Of a stretch of 64,000 bases of DNA, positions 1-10,497 are shown piece by piece; within the stretch, counting starts at the first letter, position 1, and every line of letters starts with the position of its first letter. The stretch is from Przewalskia tangutica (Eukaryota; Streptophyta; Magnoliopsida; Solanales; Solanaceae): assembly GCA_029844215.1 (NCBI GenBank), contig CM056721.1, positions 132,523,254-132,587,253 of the forward strand, written 5' to 3'. Under the pieces are notes generated by a model. It saw only the letters and a program-made list of their open reading frames with translations, was not told the origin of the DNA and searched no databases. The position numbers were made by a program, and so were the translations under genes.

Positions 1-460
1 TAGCAAACGAAAATGTAGACTCATCAAAAATTATGTGACGAGAGATAATAATTTGTTCGTTCGACATATCAAATATTTATATCCCCTATGATTCTATGGG
101 TATCCCAAAAACACATAAGGAGTTGACCGAGCCTGAAGCTTGTGAATGGTTGCTGATGAAAACAAAGGATAACGCAAACACCCTCAAATGTGTAAAAAGA
201 TGGGAGACAATGGTATAACATTTATGAAGTGATATGGGAGACGTAGAGTTTGGTTCTAATATGGTATGCAAAAGATCGTTTGAGATAGTGTCATAAATCC
301 ATTGAAGGACTATAATATCTAAACGAGACCATAACTTTTGATCTACCTCAGTGGTGTCCGATGATGACTCGGAGGGGATGATATGGTTTTTACCTCATAT
401 GCACTGCAATGAATTTTGAATAATTTCGTCCAAGAGGGGTATTGCCCTTTTTCCATCTCA
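1..460 (-). pseudogene. copia-A gag fragment fused to integrase/RT-linker fragment
   Basis: On the minus strand the part next to the CACTA element reads as mid-gag (motif YPSWTKLFKIH), followed by a second gag block resembling WIYDTISNDLLHTILEP. From about position 230 it changes to the conserved late-integrase stretch (FTHLRVF, then a GIP/GYP block), and at 1-60 to SRHIIFDESTFSFA. These blocks are normally separated by the gag C-terminus, protease and integrase core, so the locus has an internal deletion of well over 1 kb. Stops interrupt the frame. It has no coding capacity. Confidence 0.7.
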
Positions 461-640
461 CACTACTACATTTCTGACCTAATGTGACGGCTTAGGTAGG
501 TCTAACGCAACGAGCATTGTAGTACCGTCGCATTAGATGTGGCTAATGCGACAGGTATAAGTTATAATTTGTGGCCGTTGCATTAGATAGGCTAATGGTG
601 CATTTTTCGACGTAATGGTGCATTTACCTGTACATCTAGT
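461..640. repeat. 5' subterminal repeat region of the CACTA element
   Basis: Short repeats related to GTCGCATTAG and CTAATGCGAC occur just inside the left TIR. In En/Spm elements, subterminal arrays of a roughly 12-bp motif are bound by the accessory TnpA protein. That this family's array does the same job is inference. Confidence 0.7.
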
Positions 641-1016
641 TGACCAAATTAAGATGGGTGGATCGGTTAGTTCAAGGTGTATGTATGAGATTGAGAGGTA
701 TCTTCGAGAGTTAAAGTTGGATGTTCGAAACAAGAGTCGTCCAGAAGGCTCAATGGCAGAATGATACCAAGCTAAAGAATGTATTACCTTCATTGCTAGA
801 CATATGAAACGATCAAACTCGTCCACACCTAATGTTAATAAGGATAGTGTCGCAAAATCATTTTTACCTAAGATTGGGCGTCCTATCAAGGGAAAGGGAA
901 GGACCTCAAAGAAAAAGCATTATGGACACGTGATTAATCAAACTACATGGACACAAGCACATCGCTATGTCTTATTCAATTCCAATTGTGAGGAAGTTGA
1001 GAGATACATAAAGTAA
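630..1016 (+). pseudogene. TNP2-type CACTA transposase, C-terminal (DUF4218-like) fragment
   Basis: The frame from 630 reads like the C-terminal domain of plant CACTA TNP2 transposases: a VHLVDQIKMGG block, then YEIERYLRELK, VRNKSRPEGS and an ECITF block, ending with AHRYVLFNSNCEEVERYI before a TAA. There is an in-frame TGA at 757-759, where the family usually has a Gly codon (EGY). The catalytic N-terminal part of TNP2, usually several hundred residues, is absent, so this is a relic carried by a deletion derivative. It directly precedes the Transposase_24-type gene. Confidence 0.72.
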
Positions 1017-1126
1017 GATGACAAATCATGATGATAATTTTTTACCTTATTTTTTATATGTATTATTCAATTGTATTGTTTTATTAAGATATTTGTTTTT
1101 CTATTTTTTATCACAGTGAACATAAA

Positions 1127-3028
1127 ATGTGTGTAAGCACCAAACGGAAAAGAAAATGGGATAGTGCACAAGATCACAATAAGGATTTCATTGATTGGTT
1201 TAGGGAGAAAATTGAAGTGAAATTTCAAGAAGGTCAAGACATTATTCCGAAGCATATATTATGGTTATCGAAAGTACCTTCTTATGTTGTTAAAAAGTAC
1301 ACAGGGTACTCTGCTAACGGATATAAATTTCATATCATGAACCGTGACGCGAAGTGCGTAACTCAAAACAATGGAGATGCTAGTGCTGGCTGCTGGAACT
1401 GCTGGTTGGTGCTGGATGTTGGTGCTGCTTACAAAGGTTCATGCGCGTACAAAAGAGGAGCGCCAAGTTATTATTTTGAACTCATTAGGCCAGCCAGTTG
1501 AACCTACGAAGGAAATAGTTGATGAATTCAAATTTTTCTTGGGAACTTTGGGGAAGGATTATGTGCTTGCGCTACTGAATTATACCTGTTTTCCAAGTCT
1601 TCCCACACATGACAAAATATGGGATTATGTTTTGGTATGTTGCAATATTATTCTTTAAAATATTACGAGTATATTCTTGGCTCTAGACCTTTATCTATTA
1701 CTAATGTGTCGCTTTAATGATTGATATAGGAAAAGTATATGGTTGCTGAAGACGGAAGGAAATATGTAATGGAGGCAGTTAATGCAAGTTGGCGAAGTTA
1801 TAAATGTAGAATTAAGAAGAATCACTTCTATAAATATGATAGTGATGATTTAAGATGGTTTCACAAACCTGAGACTATTTCAGCTCAGTTTCAGGACCTC
1901 TTAAATTATTGGCATTGTGAAAAGATTGAGATATTCAATTAAATTTGCTTAAGTTTTCGTGTAATAATGAGGTAATATTATTCTAACATATTATTTTTAT
2001 CTCACAGGCAGAATGTAAGAGAAATAGAGACAATCATCTATTGATGGATGATATGCACACGATGGGTCGTAAGTCGTTTGCAATGTTACGTCATGAATTG
2101 ATATACACTTTTCTTTTTCAATAATTGAATTATCTATTTGCTTCCATTAGTTCTCACTAATTTTAATTTGTAAAAATTTAAGGCTTATGTATTTGTGTGA
2201 TTTGTGTGCTAAATTTCATTTTGTATTTTACAGCAACAAAAGGATCCGAATAAGGAAGAACCTTCTCAAGCAAAGGTCTACAAAGAATCAAGGAAAAGAG
2301 TTCCACGGAGAACATATCATACCATCAACGAGAAAACTGAACATAATATTGTGAGTTAACAAATTGTATTATCATATATTTGAGTACTATTGATAATTTA
2401 GTAAGACAATGACTTAACATTCTATAAATAGACAAAGATAGATGCTATGGAGTCCGCCCAACACAGAGAAGGTAGCAACTCTAAGGCTCTAGTTATTTAC
2501 TCTGAAGTGCTTCAAGGCCCCAAAAGCAAAGATCGCTTACGACTTGTCGGAAAGGTGTGACAAAGACTGATTTGAAAAAAAAAAATCAGGTTTCATAATT
2601 TCGGAGGAATTCTTGCAGAATATGAAAGCTGAGTTAGTGCAACAGCTTGCACCGACCGTTGCATCAGTGATTATATCACAACTTCAAGAAGCTAATCCTG
2701 GAATAAATCTTGTGATTCCTTCTTTTGTGAGTCCATCAATTTCAAATGATTCGTCTAGTGCACCGCATGTCAGTGAACCTAATGGGCAGTCTCCTAGGAC
2801 ATCTAATCAGGTAATTTTTGTGTTTTCCTTCTTTTCAACACATAGTAATATTCTGGAGCTTAAAATTTTATATATTATTATACTGTAAAATTATACGTTT
2901 TTATATGAGTAAACTACATTGAAGTTATTATTTATGATGTTTTTGCTAGTCTACCATTTTTTTTACTTATGACTATTCTTTATGTTAACTTGTAGGAATC
3001 TGGTGAGCTAAATGGAGAAGAAATCTAG
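1127..3028 (+). pseudogene. CACTA-borne Transposase_24 (Ptta/En/Spm accessory-type) gene, multi-exon, with a frameshift
   Basis: The first block (1127 to about 1375) contains LSKVPSYVVKKYTGYSANGY and a RDAKCVTQNNG motif, typical of the region after the CACTA transposase domains. After a frameshift near 1375-1430 the sequence reads RTKEERQVIILNSLGQPV, the signature start of plant Transposase_24 proteins. It continues through a likely intron (about 1636-1730), an exon with WRSYKCRIKKNHFYKY, a short exon near 2010-2099 with DMHTMGRKSFAMLRHE, one at 2233-2350 with KEEPSQAKVYKESRKR, and a last exon ending in TAG at 3026-3028. Proteins of this kind are thought to bind element DNA. Exon borders are my reading of GT/AG sites and protein similarity. 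The frameshift suggests it is inactive. Confidence 0.65.
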
Positions 3029-3248
3029 CAATCTAACAAATGGACGTGTGGGTGGAGGCTTATGTAGATACTTTTGTGAACAATTATTTTGTAATATGCC
3101 CTATGGGGTCTAATATTGTACATTTGTGAACAATTAGTAATACAATTTTTTTTTTTTTACTCTTTTTATTATTTATTTTGCAATATTGTGAGCTAATCCT
3201 TTTGTAATATCGTACATTTTATAATTTGTGAACAATCTAGCAATCAAA

Positions 3249-3614
3249 CAGGTGCACATCTAATGCGACGGTTGTACATGGTCGTCGCATTAGGGGTTAT
3301 AGACGTTGCATTAGGTGGGTAAATTAACCCTCAAAACATTCGCATATCTAATGTGACGGCCAGGCACAACCGTCACATTAGGTGGTAGGAGCCGTTGCAT
3401 TAGATATGCAGCTAATGCAACGGCTAAATACAGTCGTCGCATTAGCTGCGTATCTAATGCAACGGCTGTCACAGTCGTCACATTAAGCCCTTATGGTCGT
3501 TGCATTAGACCTAATGCAACGACTGAGGATGCCACGTCTCCTAGTCGTTGCATTAGGTCTAATGCAACGGCCAGAAGAGCCTAATGCAATGAGTTTGGGG
3601 CGTCGCATTAGCCT
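3249..3614. repeat. 3' subterminal repeat region of the CACTA element
   Basis: A dense run of CTAATGC(A/G)ACGG motifs in alternating orientation, with many CTAATGC or GCATTAG cores in about 370 bp, some forming small hairpins with short spacers. Comparable arrays in En/Spm are TnpA binding sites. The 3' array is clearly denser than the 5' one. Confidence 0.85.
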
Positions 3615-3632
3615 AGAAATGTAGTAGTGTCA

Positions 3633-3703
3633 AGTGTTATTGAGATAAAGTTCTTGACGTTGTTTACGGTAAGAGCTGAATGAATTTTTTGTTTTTTGGC
3701 CAT
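3633..3703 (-). pseudogene. copia-A gag start, split by the CACTA insertion
   Basis: On the minus strand an ATG at 3703-3701 opens a copia-type gag N-terminus (motif ALTVNNVKNFISITL). It runs without a stop up to the TCA target duplication. The frame resumes on the far side of the transposon at 460, so the insertion point can be placed to the codon. Only the first part of gag is present. Confidence 0.75.
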
Positions 3704-4002
3704 AGTTTTCCATGAGAAGCAAAACAAGAAGGAGATAAAATTGTTTTGTGATTGGTGGAATTGTAGTAGGTAACCCTAAGTGTCGACTAGGGTTCCAGAA
3801 TGGGAGAATGGAAGAAAATGGATAGTCGGCGGGGGTAGTGGTTTAGGGTTTAGGTATTGTGAGTTAGGTTTTTTAGAAAATTCTAATAATTTGTGTAGGG
3901 GGCCGAGAAACAAAGAAAGAAAAAGACTTAAAAGGAAAATTCGGCTATGAGGGAGGCCGATGGAGGAGAGATGTAGGAGAAGTTTAGGGCAAAATATTTG
4001 TG

Positions 4003-4015
4003 GCTCTTGATATCA
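4003..4015 (-). other. primer-binding site of copia-A
   Basis: The minus strand reads TGATATCAAGAGC next to the LTR, close to the TGGTATCAGAGC of copia elements primed by initiator Met-tRNA. It separates the LTR from the gag leader. Confidence 0.65.
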
Positions 4016-4253
4016 GGTAGGAAATCAATTCATTCGTCTATTTCATTCCCATATTGAAAATATATATAAAAATTAACAATGCTAATATTATGAAAGACAT
4101 ATCTAATCATCCTAAATGAATTGATACTAATTTACAATCATATCATAATCATGTCATTACAATTGATGTGATTTGATTATAATATGAGATAATTGTGGAA
4201 TGACCCCATAATTATCCTAACAAATATGGAATGACCCCATAATTATCCTAACA
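4016..4253 (-). repeat. LTR of copia-A with a terminal 31-bp repeat
   Basis: On the minus strand the LTR opens TGTTAGGATAATTATGGGG and ends at the primer-binding site, about 238 bp. Its outer end is duplicated: TGGAATGACCCCATAATTAT and the bases after it occur at 4196-4222 and again at 4227-4253. The inner end has lost the canonical CA. The other LTR lies outside the window, so no target duplication can be tested. Confidence 0.65.
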
Positions 4254-4850
4254 ATTATGTTAATGGTTTTTTTAACTAAGTCTTTAACTAACTAACTTCT
4301 TAACTAGCTAACTAACTTACTATCTTTAACTCTGGTTAATTCTCTCAACAGCTCGTAGAAGTAGAGAGATTAAGAAGAATGGTGCAGTTAATTAGTTTGT
4401 GTGATTAGTGTTTACAAACGTTTTAATGCCTTATGATTGTCTGCTTGTTCTTTATTTTTTTCCCTTCAATATAACGAGGTCTAATTTTATACTGTATTAA
4501 TTTTGAAGTGCTACTAGTTACTGGAGTATTGATTAAAGTAATCACGCGATCAGTCTTTCTTTCGGTATATATTCTAAGCTTGTAAATATTAGTTAAGAGA
4601 CTAGTGGGTCTTTTCTTTAGCGGGAGGTAGATTTACGGTAACCATGACTCGTGTAATTTATTATAGAAATTTTTCACCAAACGGATGAATTCTCTTGTCC
4701 ATAGCCAAGATATCCTCTAAAAGATGAAGAATTTTTTTCTTTGTAAATCTTAACCGTCATATTATGATGGAAAAATCTTTTTCTCTAACCCCATAATAAT
4801 GTATTTATATATTATAGGTGTGAATATAACAATTGCTAGAAAAGGGAAGT
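4254..4850. other. AT-rich stretch, nothing recognised
   Basis: It contains a low-complexity run of TAACT-type repeats at about 4270-4325. No coding region or element ends were identified. Confidence 0.5.
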
Positions 4851-4971
4851 AGTGGCGGAGCCACATGAATGCACCACCAGTTTTTTAGAAATTTTCGATC
4901 AAAATGACGTCGATTTTTGTTGCACAAAAACTTCTCTGCACCACTAGAATTTGTTTGTTGGCTCCGCCACT
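4851..4971. mobile_element. small fold-back MITE
   Basis: The left end AGTGGCGGAGCCA (4851-4863) is the exact reverse complement of the right end TGGCTCCGCCACT (4959-4971), and the element is 121 bp. Inside, GCACCACCAG and CTCTGCACCACTAG blocks echo each other. No clear flanking duplication was found, so the superfamily is open (hAT-like is possible). Confidence 0.7.
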
Positions 4972-6179
4972 GACGGAAAGTAAGTAACTATTACAAAGAT
5001 TTGCAAACTGAAAGCAAGAACAAATATAAGATTTTGCTGAGTCGAGTGATGTTCACTCTGTCCTTAAGACAATATTTCCCCGTATAAATCTTTTTACGTT
5101 AATAGACAACTGTCTCCCATGATAAAACAACAAATGAGCAAATAAAACTCAAGTGTTTACTAGAAGAAGAACCTTGAGTGTTTGAAAGAATGCTTAGAGA
5201 AGAAGAAGTTCAGAAAATCTGATTGTGGATATCTCCAATTGAGCCAAAGGCCTCAATATATTGTAGTGTAAGAGGGTCTCTTCAAGTCCTCATGTAATGG
5301 CCATTTAAATTCCATGCAATGACCATTCAATCCACCAAGTAATGCAGCCAAATAATGGTTGATTTATGAAAGAAAAACTGACATTTGAATGCTCCAAAAC
5401 GTCCCCATAATCAGCCGAACTTTTGGACTTTCGTCGCACAGATACTGCCTCGTAAGCGCCGTTAGAGCCGCGACTCACCCATCGGGGCACCGCGGCCCTA
5501 GTGGTGGTGGCGCTGCGGCTCCCCTGCTCCGCGGTGACGTCGCGACCCTTTTCCGATCCTTTTCGATCTTACACTTCGCACAATTCTTCCTTAATTTACC
5601 AATATGAAATACTCGTCATTTGGCCAACAACCGTCCATCATTCTACGTCTCAAACATTTTACTTACGTACCAATATCTCTTTCACTAGAGAAATTTACGA
5701 TCCTTAGTACAACGTGTGCACGTGTGTGGAAACGATATTTTTGACGTGCGGGGCCCTAATTGTTCAAGTCATAAATAATGGGATAAACTTTATTCCACGT
5801 TAATAAATTTCCAACAATAGGTAGATATAGTGTAGGAGGATAAACAAAGAAATAATTAGTAATATCTTTTATGAATGAGTCTGACTCAATAATTATTTTC
5901 AACAACTACGAACATCAAAAGGATTCTTTCAATTATGTATAAGTAATATTATAGTTGATAGTGTTTTTATATTATGCATAAAATTCAACATATCTAATAT
6001 AGTGTTTGGTTTGCAATTTAAAAATCGACATAACTAATATATATGTAAGTTATGAGGGAATCAACGTATTATTTTATACATGAACTAACTAATATATGAA
6101 TAATTAGATTCTACATAGTTAATTCTTATACAAAATAATATATAAATTTTCTCAAATTTTTATATTGCTAATATCTGCA
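4972..6179. other. non-genic region with a possible minus-strand retroelement LTR/leader relic
   Basis: About 5005-5560 read on the minus strand resembles a transcribed LTR/leader of a retroelement: a GC-rich block, then a long T-rich untranslated part that includes ATTGTCTTAAGGACAGAGTG. No ends, PBS or TSD were found. Reading frames in the GC-rich part (5300-5610) match nothing I recognise. The rest, to 6179, is AT-rich without features. Confidence 0.3.
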
Positions 6180-7747
6180 TGTTAAATATACATACAATAT
6201 ACACATGATGTACATGTATATTGTATGTATATTGAGTATCTACTATCCAGCTCATATCAAAGTGTTAGGTGTATTTTGTATACGCTTTTTGAGTCATTTT
6301 TAGTTAATATTTTACTCATTTTGTTGATGTTTAGTATAGTATTAGGGTCGTTTTCCTTTCTTTTGTGTCACAGCGGTCAGAAATGGAGAAATGGCGAAAA
6401 GAAGCAAAAAGAGGGCTGAAACAGAGGTTCAGAGCCAAAAGAGATGAAAAGTTGGCACCCCGAACGAAGGACAGGGTGGCGCCGTGGCGCCACTCTATCA
6501 GTGAAAGCAGCGCCACGACGCCCAAAAATCTGACGAGCCGCAGGAATTTCGGCGCCATGGCGCCGGTCTCAGAGACGTGGCGCTGACGCAAATTTTCAGC
6601 CAAATCCGAATGGAAATGGGCCAAGACCAAGAGGAAAAAGTTGGAAACGTTTTTTGAGGATATAAAAAGGCCTTAGGGCAGATTTTTGAAGGGTTCCACA
6701 ATCCCTAACTCTACACAACACATAGTTCTTGAAAGCTTCAAGATTGGAGGCTTGTTCTTGAGTAATTCTTTTTCTTACTTTAATTATTTTTCAGTTTATG
6801 TTGGATAATCTTTTAGTTCTTAGCATGTCTATGACTAGGAGTTAAACTTTAATTAGGGCTTTCCATTCGAATCACTTGAACCTCGTTTTATGATTTAATG
6901 CATGGTTTTGGTTTCTTCTTTATGAGATTTATTCAATAATTGATTTGATTGTTTGGTAATTAATTGATCACTAATTATCATCACGTATATGATTTCTAAT
7001 CGAGATCTGAAAGGGGAGATTGTAAATATGCTATAGTTGAATAAACATAGGTTAAAATCGTGGACGAAAGTACCCCGATACTTGTGTAGTTTGATAGGTT
7101 ATTGTTCTTAATCCTCATTTGTGGTAAAGCTTATCATCGAAAGATAGAAGGGTTCTGCATCGGGGTTGAGTGTTTATATATCCTAACCGACATATAAAAC
7201 GGCTTAGTTAACCTGCTATCTCAATATAGAAGAAGAACCTTTAGCATTGCATTAAAGATTAAAGCGAGCGGATAGTTGAGAAGATTGGAAACCCTATTTC
7301 CACCATATCAAGTAAAGTAAATTAGTTAACTTTTATAATTATTTAGTAGTCATAGATACAAACAACCATCAAAATATCGATCACCAAATAGATACCATAG
7401 GATAGAAATTGGTAATTGAACAATAATCCATGAGGACGATATTCGGTCTTACCCAAACTATATTACTTGTCACGATACGTGCACTTGCGTTAAGCGTGTG
7501 GATAAATCGCTAACACAAAGCAGTCCACGGACATCCAGCCCAGGCCCAAAGCAGTCCGTGTGTGTAATTACATTTATGGTATATTTTGTATATTACACTT
7601 ATATATTAATTAGTCTTTCCATAATTGTATGATTAGTCTCCAAATAAAATAGGAATTTAGATGTAGAATAGGAAAATGATTTTTCTATTGTAACTTGTAT
7701 ATATACACATTTAATCAATAAGAATAATGAAGGAATTATTTATTTCA
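6180..7747 (+). repeat. 5' LTR of copia-E, split by a solo LTR
   Basis: The LTR runs 6180-6257 and 7516-7747, beginning TGTTAAATATACATAC and ending TATTTCA directly before TGGTATCA. Its second half matches the copia-B LTR at 51895-52190 (for example CCATAATTGTAT and a shared TTAATCAATAAGAATAA-type end). The gap is the solo LTR at 6263-7515 plus one copy of its CAAAG duplication. Confidence 0.8.
6263..7515 (+). mobile_element. solo LTR (1253 bp), TSD CAAAG
   Basis: It starts TGTTAGGTG and ends TCGCTAACA, giving a 6-bp TGTTAG/CTAACA inverted terminus, and is flanked by CAAAG at 6258-6262 and 7516-7520. A TATAAAAAGG box lies at 6661-6670 and a long T-rich untranslated-type segment follows. The block near 7430-7490 (GAGGACGATATTCGG, then TTACTTGTCACGATACG) resembles the U5 region of long plant gypsy LTRs. 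No internal domain is left, so this is the product of LTR-LTR recombination. Assignment to gypsy is likely but not proven. Confidence 0.82.
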
Positions 7748-7902
7748 TGGTATCAAAAGTCTAGGTTTTTCTCATTGCTTCCGAAAATTCTTGATTTACT
7801 GTGCAAAATCCCCCCCTCACTTTCTGCAAACCCGAGCCTCCCCCCTAAAAATATTCTTGTCCAAAGTTTGTTCTCTTCATCATGACTGATAAGAACATGT
7901 AA
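7748..7902 (+). pseudogene. copia-E primer-binding site, leader and gag start
   Basis: TGGTATCAAAAG follows the LTR. The leader is rich in C and T, and an ATG at 7881 opens with ATGACTGATAAGAACATGT, almost the same as the gag start of copia-B at 52337. Seven codons in, at about 7902, it meets inverted RT sequence, so gag is cut off at once. Confidence 0.8.
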
Positions 7903-8640
7903 TGCATCAGATGAAGCAGTCAAAATAATATCATCCACATATAAGAGTATATAAGCCCATGGCGATCCACGACGATATATGAATAACGAATTATCAAACC
8001 TGTTGTGAGAGAAACCAATAATCGACACAAAATTTGCAAACCTTTTATACCAAGCCCTCGGGGACTGCTTAAGCTCATATAAGGACTTCTTTAATAAGCA
8101 GACATGATGGGGATACTTGGGATCCCTAAACCTCAAAGGTTGATGCATATATACTATCTTTTTGAGATCACCATGTAAGAAAGCATTCTTCACATCTAGC
8201 TAATGAATGGGTCATGCTTTCTTCAGAGCCAAACTGAGCATAGTGCGAATGATAGCCGGTTTGACCACCGAGCTAAATGTCTCACCACAATCTACACCAA
8301 CCTGCCGGGTCTTACCATCACCTACAAGACGAGCCTTATGCCTCGCAAAGTAACCGTCTGAATTGTCCTTATGAGCAAAATCCACATAGACGGAATAATA
8401 TTAACACCAGATGGATGGAGCACTAACTCCCACGTCTTATTATCAATAAGAGCATTATATTCGTCGGTTATGGTAATTTTCCAATTCGGATCATTTAAAG
8501 CAGACACTGAGTTACGGGGTAAGGGTGATTTAAGAACATTAGAATTAAAATGTAAATGTCTTTTTGGTTTAAAAATACTCCGTTGACTGTGAGTGACTGG
8601 TCTATGACTCGGGGGAGAATTGGTAGAATTTTGGGACATA
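7903..8640 (-). pseudogene. copia-E reverse transcriptase N-terminal half and preceding linker
   Basis: The minus strand contains the copia RT blocks NAFLHGDLKKIVYMHQP, YELKQSPRAWYKRF and LLYVDDIILTASSDA with the intact YVDD catalytic box. It ends at the inversion joint right after that box, so the RT C-terminus and RNase H are absent. Upstream on the same strand, 8640-8322 carries the integrase-RT linker, including WKITITDEYNALIDNKTWEL. A stop and a frame change near 8190-8330 break the frame. It would not make an active RT. Confidence 0.8.
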
Positions 8641-9760
8641 TCGGGACACGTGACAGACGAGCCACCAGGCAGTGGTCTTGCTGGCCCAGAACGTGAACTG
8701 GAAATTTCTGAGACTATGGCAGTTTCGGAACTGGCCCGTGTAACTGGACCAACATCCGAGACTGGTCCAGTCCCGAGATGGGGGACAGTGCTCCACGATG
8801 TTACTGTGAATCCAGCGGGAAGTGGACCCGCTGGTGGATTTTGGTGTGGGACATATCCAAAAAATGATGAATAATATACAGGGATATACCATCATTCAAA
8901 AAATTATACGAACTAGGCACATAAGTACTAACTTTAGAAAATGGAAATTGGAATTCTTCAAACAACATATGGCGACTAATGATGATCTGATTAGATGATA
9001 AATCAAAACATTTGTAACCACAATGATTAGATAGATAACCCAAAACACACAAGGAGTAGAACGGACCTGAAGTTTGTTAATTGTGGTTGATGGAAATAAT
9101 AGATAACATAAGCACCCAAAGACCCTAAGATGTGAAAACAAATGAATCTTATTATATAAAATTTGAAGAGGAGAGGAATATGTCAAACTTTTGATAGGAA
9201 GAATATTAAGAAGATATGTAGCCATCTGTAGAGCATGATGCCAAAAAGTAGGGGGTACAGACGCATGAATCAATAAAGTTCGGATAATGTTGTTAATGGT
9301 ACGAATTTTTCGTTCGCATTTTTCATTTTGTGAAGATGTATGAGGACAAGAAAAATGAAAATTGATCTCATTATTAGCACAAAATTCCCGAAACATTTCA
9401 TTGTCATATTCTTTGTCATTATCACATTGAATATCTTTTATTTCTCGTTCGAATTGAGTTCTAATGAATGCTCTAAATTTTAAGAAGGTGGAAAAAACTT
9501 GAGATTTTTTCGCGATTGTGTCCATAAAAATTAGAATAATCATCCAAAAATATAACGTAATAACAATGACCCAAAGAACTGAGAACAGGAGACGTCCATA
9601 GATCGCTATGAATAATATCAAATGACATTAGAGTATTAGAATTAGAGTCTACAAACATCAATTTAATAATCTTTCCTAAAGAACAAGATTGACAGTTCGG
9701 AGTACAATGCGTACCTTTACAAGAAATAAATTTATTTTTATCTAAGGAAGTCAAAATAGA
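8641..9760 (-). pseudogene. copia-E integrase
   Basis: On the minus strand the integrase core is recognisable: the start of the domain with DIIHSDLWTSPV, DDYSNF, then QFEREIKDIQCDN, the SCPHTSSQNEKCERKIRTI block with the catalytic Glu region, PPTFWHHALQMATYLLN and HLRVFGCLCYLLFP. Two frames are needed (breaks near 9480-9620), so it is inactive. The neighbouring DESTF-like end block near 8900-8960 leads into the linker. Confidence 0.78.
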
Positions 9761-10497
9761 CGACATCGGATGACCTAACGAGCATGCCACAAGGAATGAG
9801 AAAGGACGACAAACGTAGATGGCAATGCTTGACTCGAAACACAGAAACATCCTCCGTACTATCACACCTCATGAGAGAAATCCCCGTTTTGAAATCCTTC
9901 ACAGAAAATTCAAACGGATCAAAATTAATATAAACAGAATTATCAGTTGTGAATTTTCGGACAGACACCAATTTTTTTATTAATTTAGGGGCATGAAGGA
10001 TATTTTTCAAGATAAGGAGTGGATGGGGTGGAGACAAAGTTTTATGACCGTAACCACAAATTGAAAATGAATTACCATTACCAACAATTATATCACGATT
10101 GCTGCTCAAATTGAAATAAGACGAGAGAATATCTGGGTCAGACGTCATGTGTGTAGTTGCGCTGATGTCCATGTACCAATTTGGATCCGAGGAATTTATT
10201 CCAAGTGTGTGCATAACTGCCTCAATATTGGTCGGGGTGGGGCCTGTTGTATAATGGGCCTGAGGAGGCCGGGGCCCAAGCACGCCGGCTTGTTGCCCCG
10301 ACCCAGAACTGTAGCGAAAACTGTTGGGCCACTGCCCACTGTTTGGCCACTGCATAGCTGGACCGTGACTGCTGGGCCAAGGCATGTTGGGCCTGGAAGA
10401 CTGCTGCTGGCCCAGAACCTGCGGGACTGGAACATTGCTGGACCAGTGGTTGTTGGGCCACTGCCCACTGTGGCCCTTTTGGCTTTGATGATCATTT
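9761..10497 (-). pseudogene. copia-E gag C-terminus, protease and GAG-pre-integrase
   Basis: On the minus strand a Gln/Pro/Trp-rich gag tail is followed by NWYMDISATTHMTSD, the copia protease active-site block. The usual D-S/T-G triad has become DIS, so protease function should be lost. GNGNSFSICGYGHKT and HAPKLIKKLVSVRKFTTDN follow. The gag tail is joined directly to the start of the LTR at about 10497; the rest of the LTR, the PBS and the gag N-terminus are missing here. Confidence 0.78.

Larger units (their letters stand above)
461..3629. mobile_element. CACTA (En/Spm) DNA transposon, non-autonomous, TSD TCA
   Basis: The element starts CACTACTACATTTCT (461-475) and ends with the exact reverse complement AGAAATGTAGTAGTG (3615-3629), a perfect 15-bp terminal inverted repeat. 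It is flanked by TCA at 458-460 and 3630-3632, the 3-bp duplication expected of CACTA elements. Subterminal regions are full of short CTAATGC motifs in both orientations. Inside are a fragment of the TNP2 transposase C-terminus and a multi-exon Transposase_24-type gene; no TNP2 catalytic core is seen. It sits inside the gag of copia-A, so it is younger than that element. Confidence 0.93.
1..4253 (-). mobile_element. Ty1/copia LTR retrotransposon remnant (copia-A), cut by window start
   Basis: Read on the minus strand, the order is LTR (4016-4253), primer-binding site (4003-4015), gag start (3633-3703), a CACTA insertion (461-3629), the rest of a gag fragment, then a piece of the integrase C-terminal region running off the left edge. 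Protease and integrase core are missing, because gag sequence joins late integrase sequence near position 230. The element is therefore internally deleted and non-autonomous. Its other LTR would lie left of the window. The gag start and PBS are clear; the copia lineage is not assigned. Confidence 0.8.

Noticed and set aside
533..889. 118-codon minus-strand reading frame in the CACTA element
   Set aside because: It overlaps the plus-strand TNP2 C-terminal fragment, which has recognisable conserved blocks; the reverse frame has none.
5389..5707. Reading frames in a GC-rich patch
   Set aside because: No domain or codon pattern. The patch looks like retroelement LTR or leader sequence in the reverse direction.
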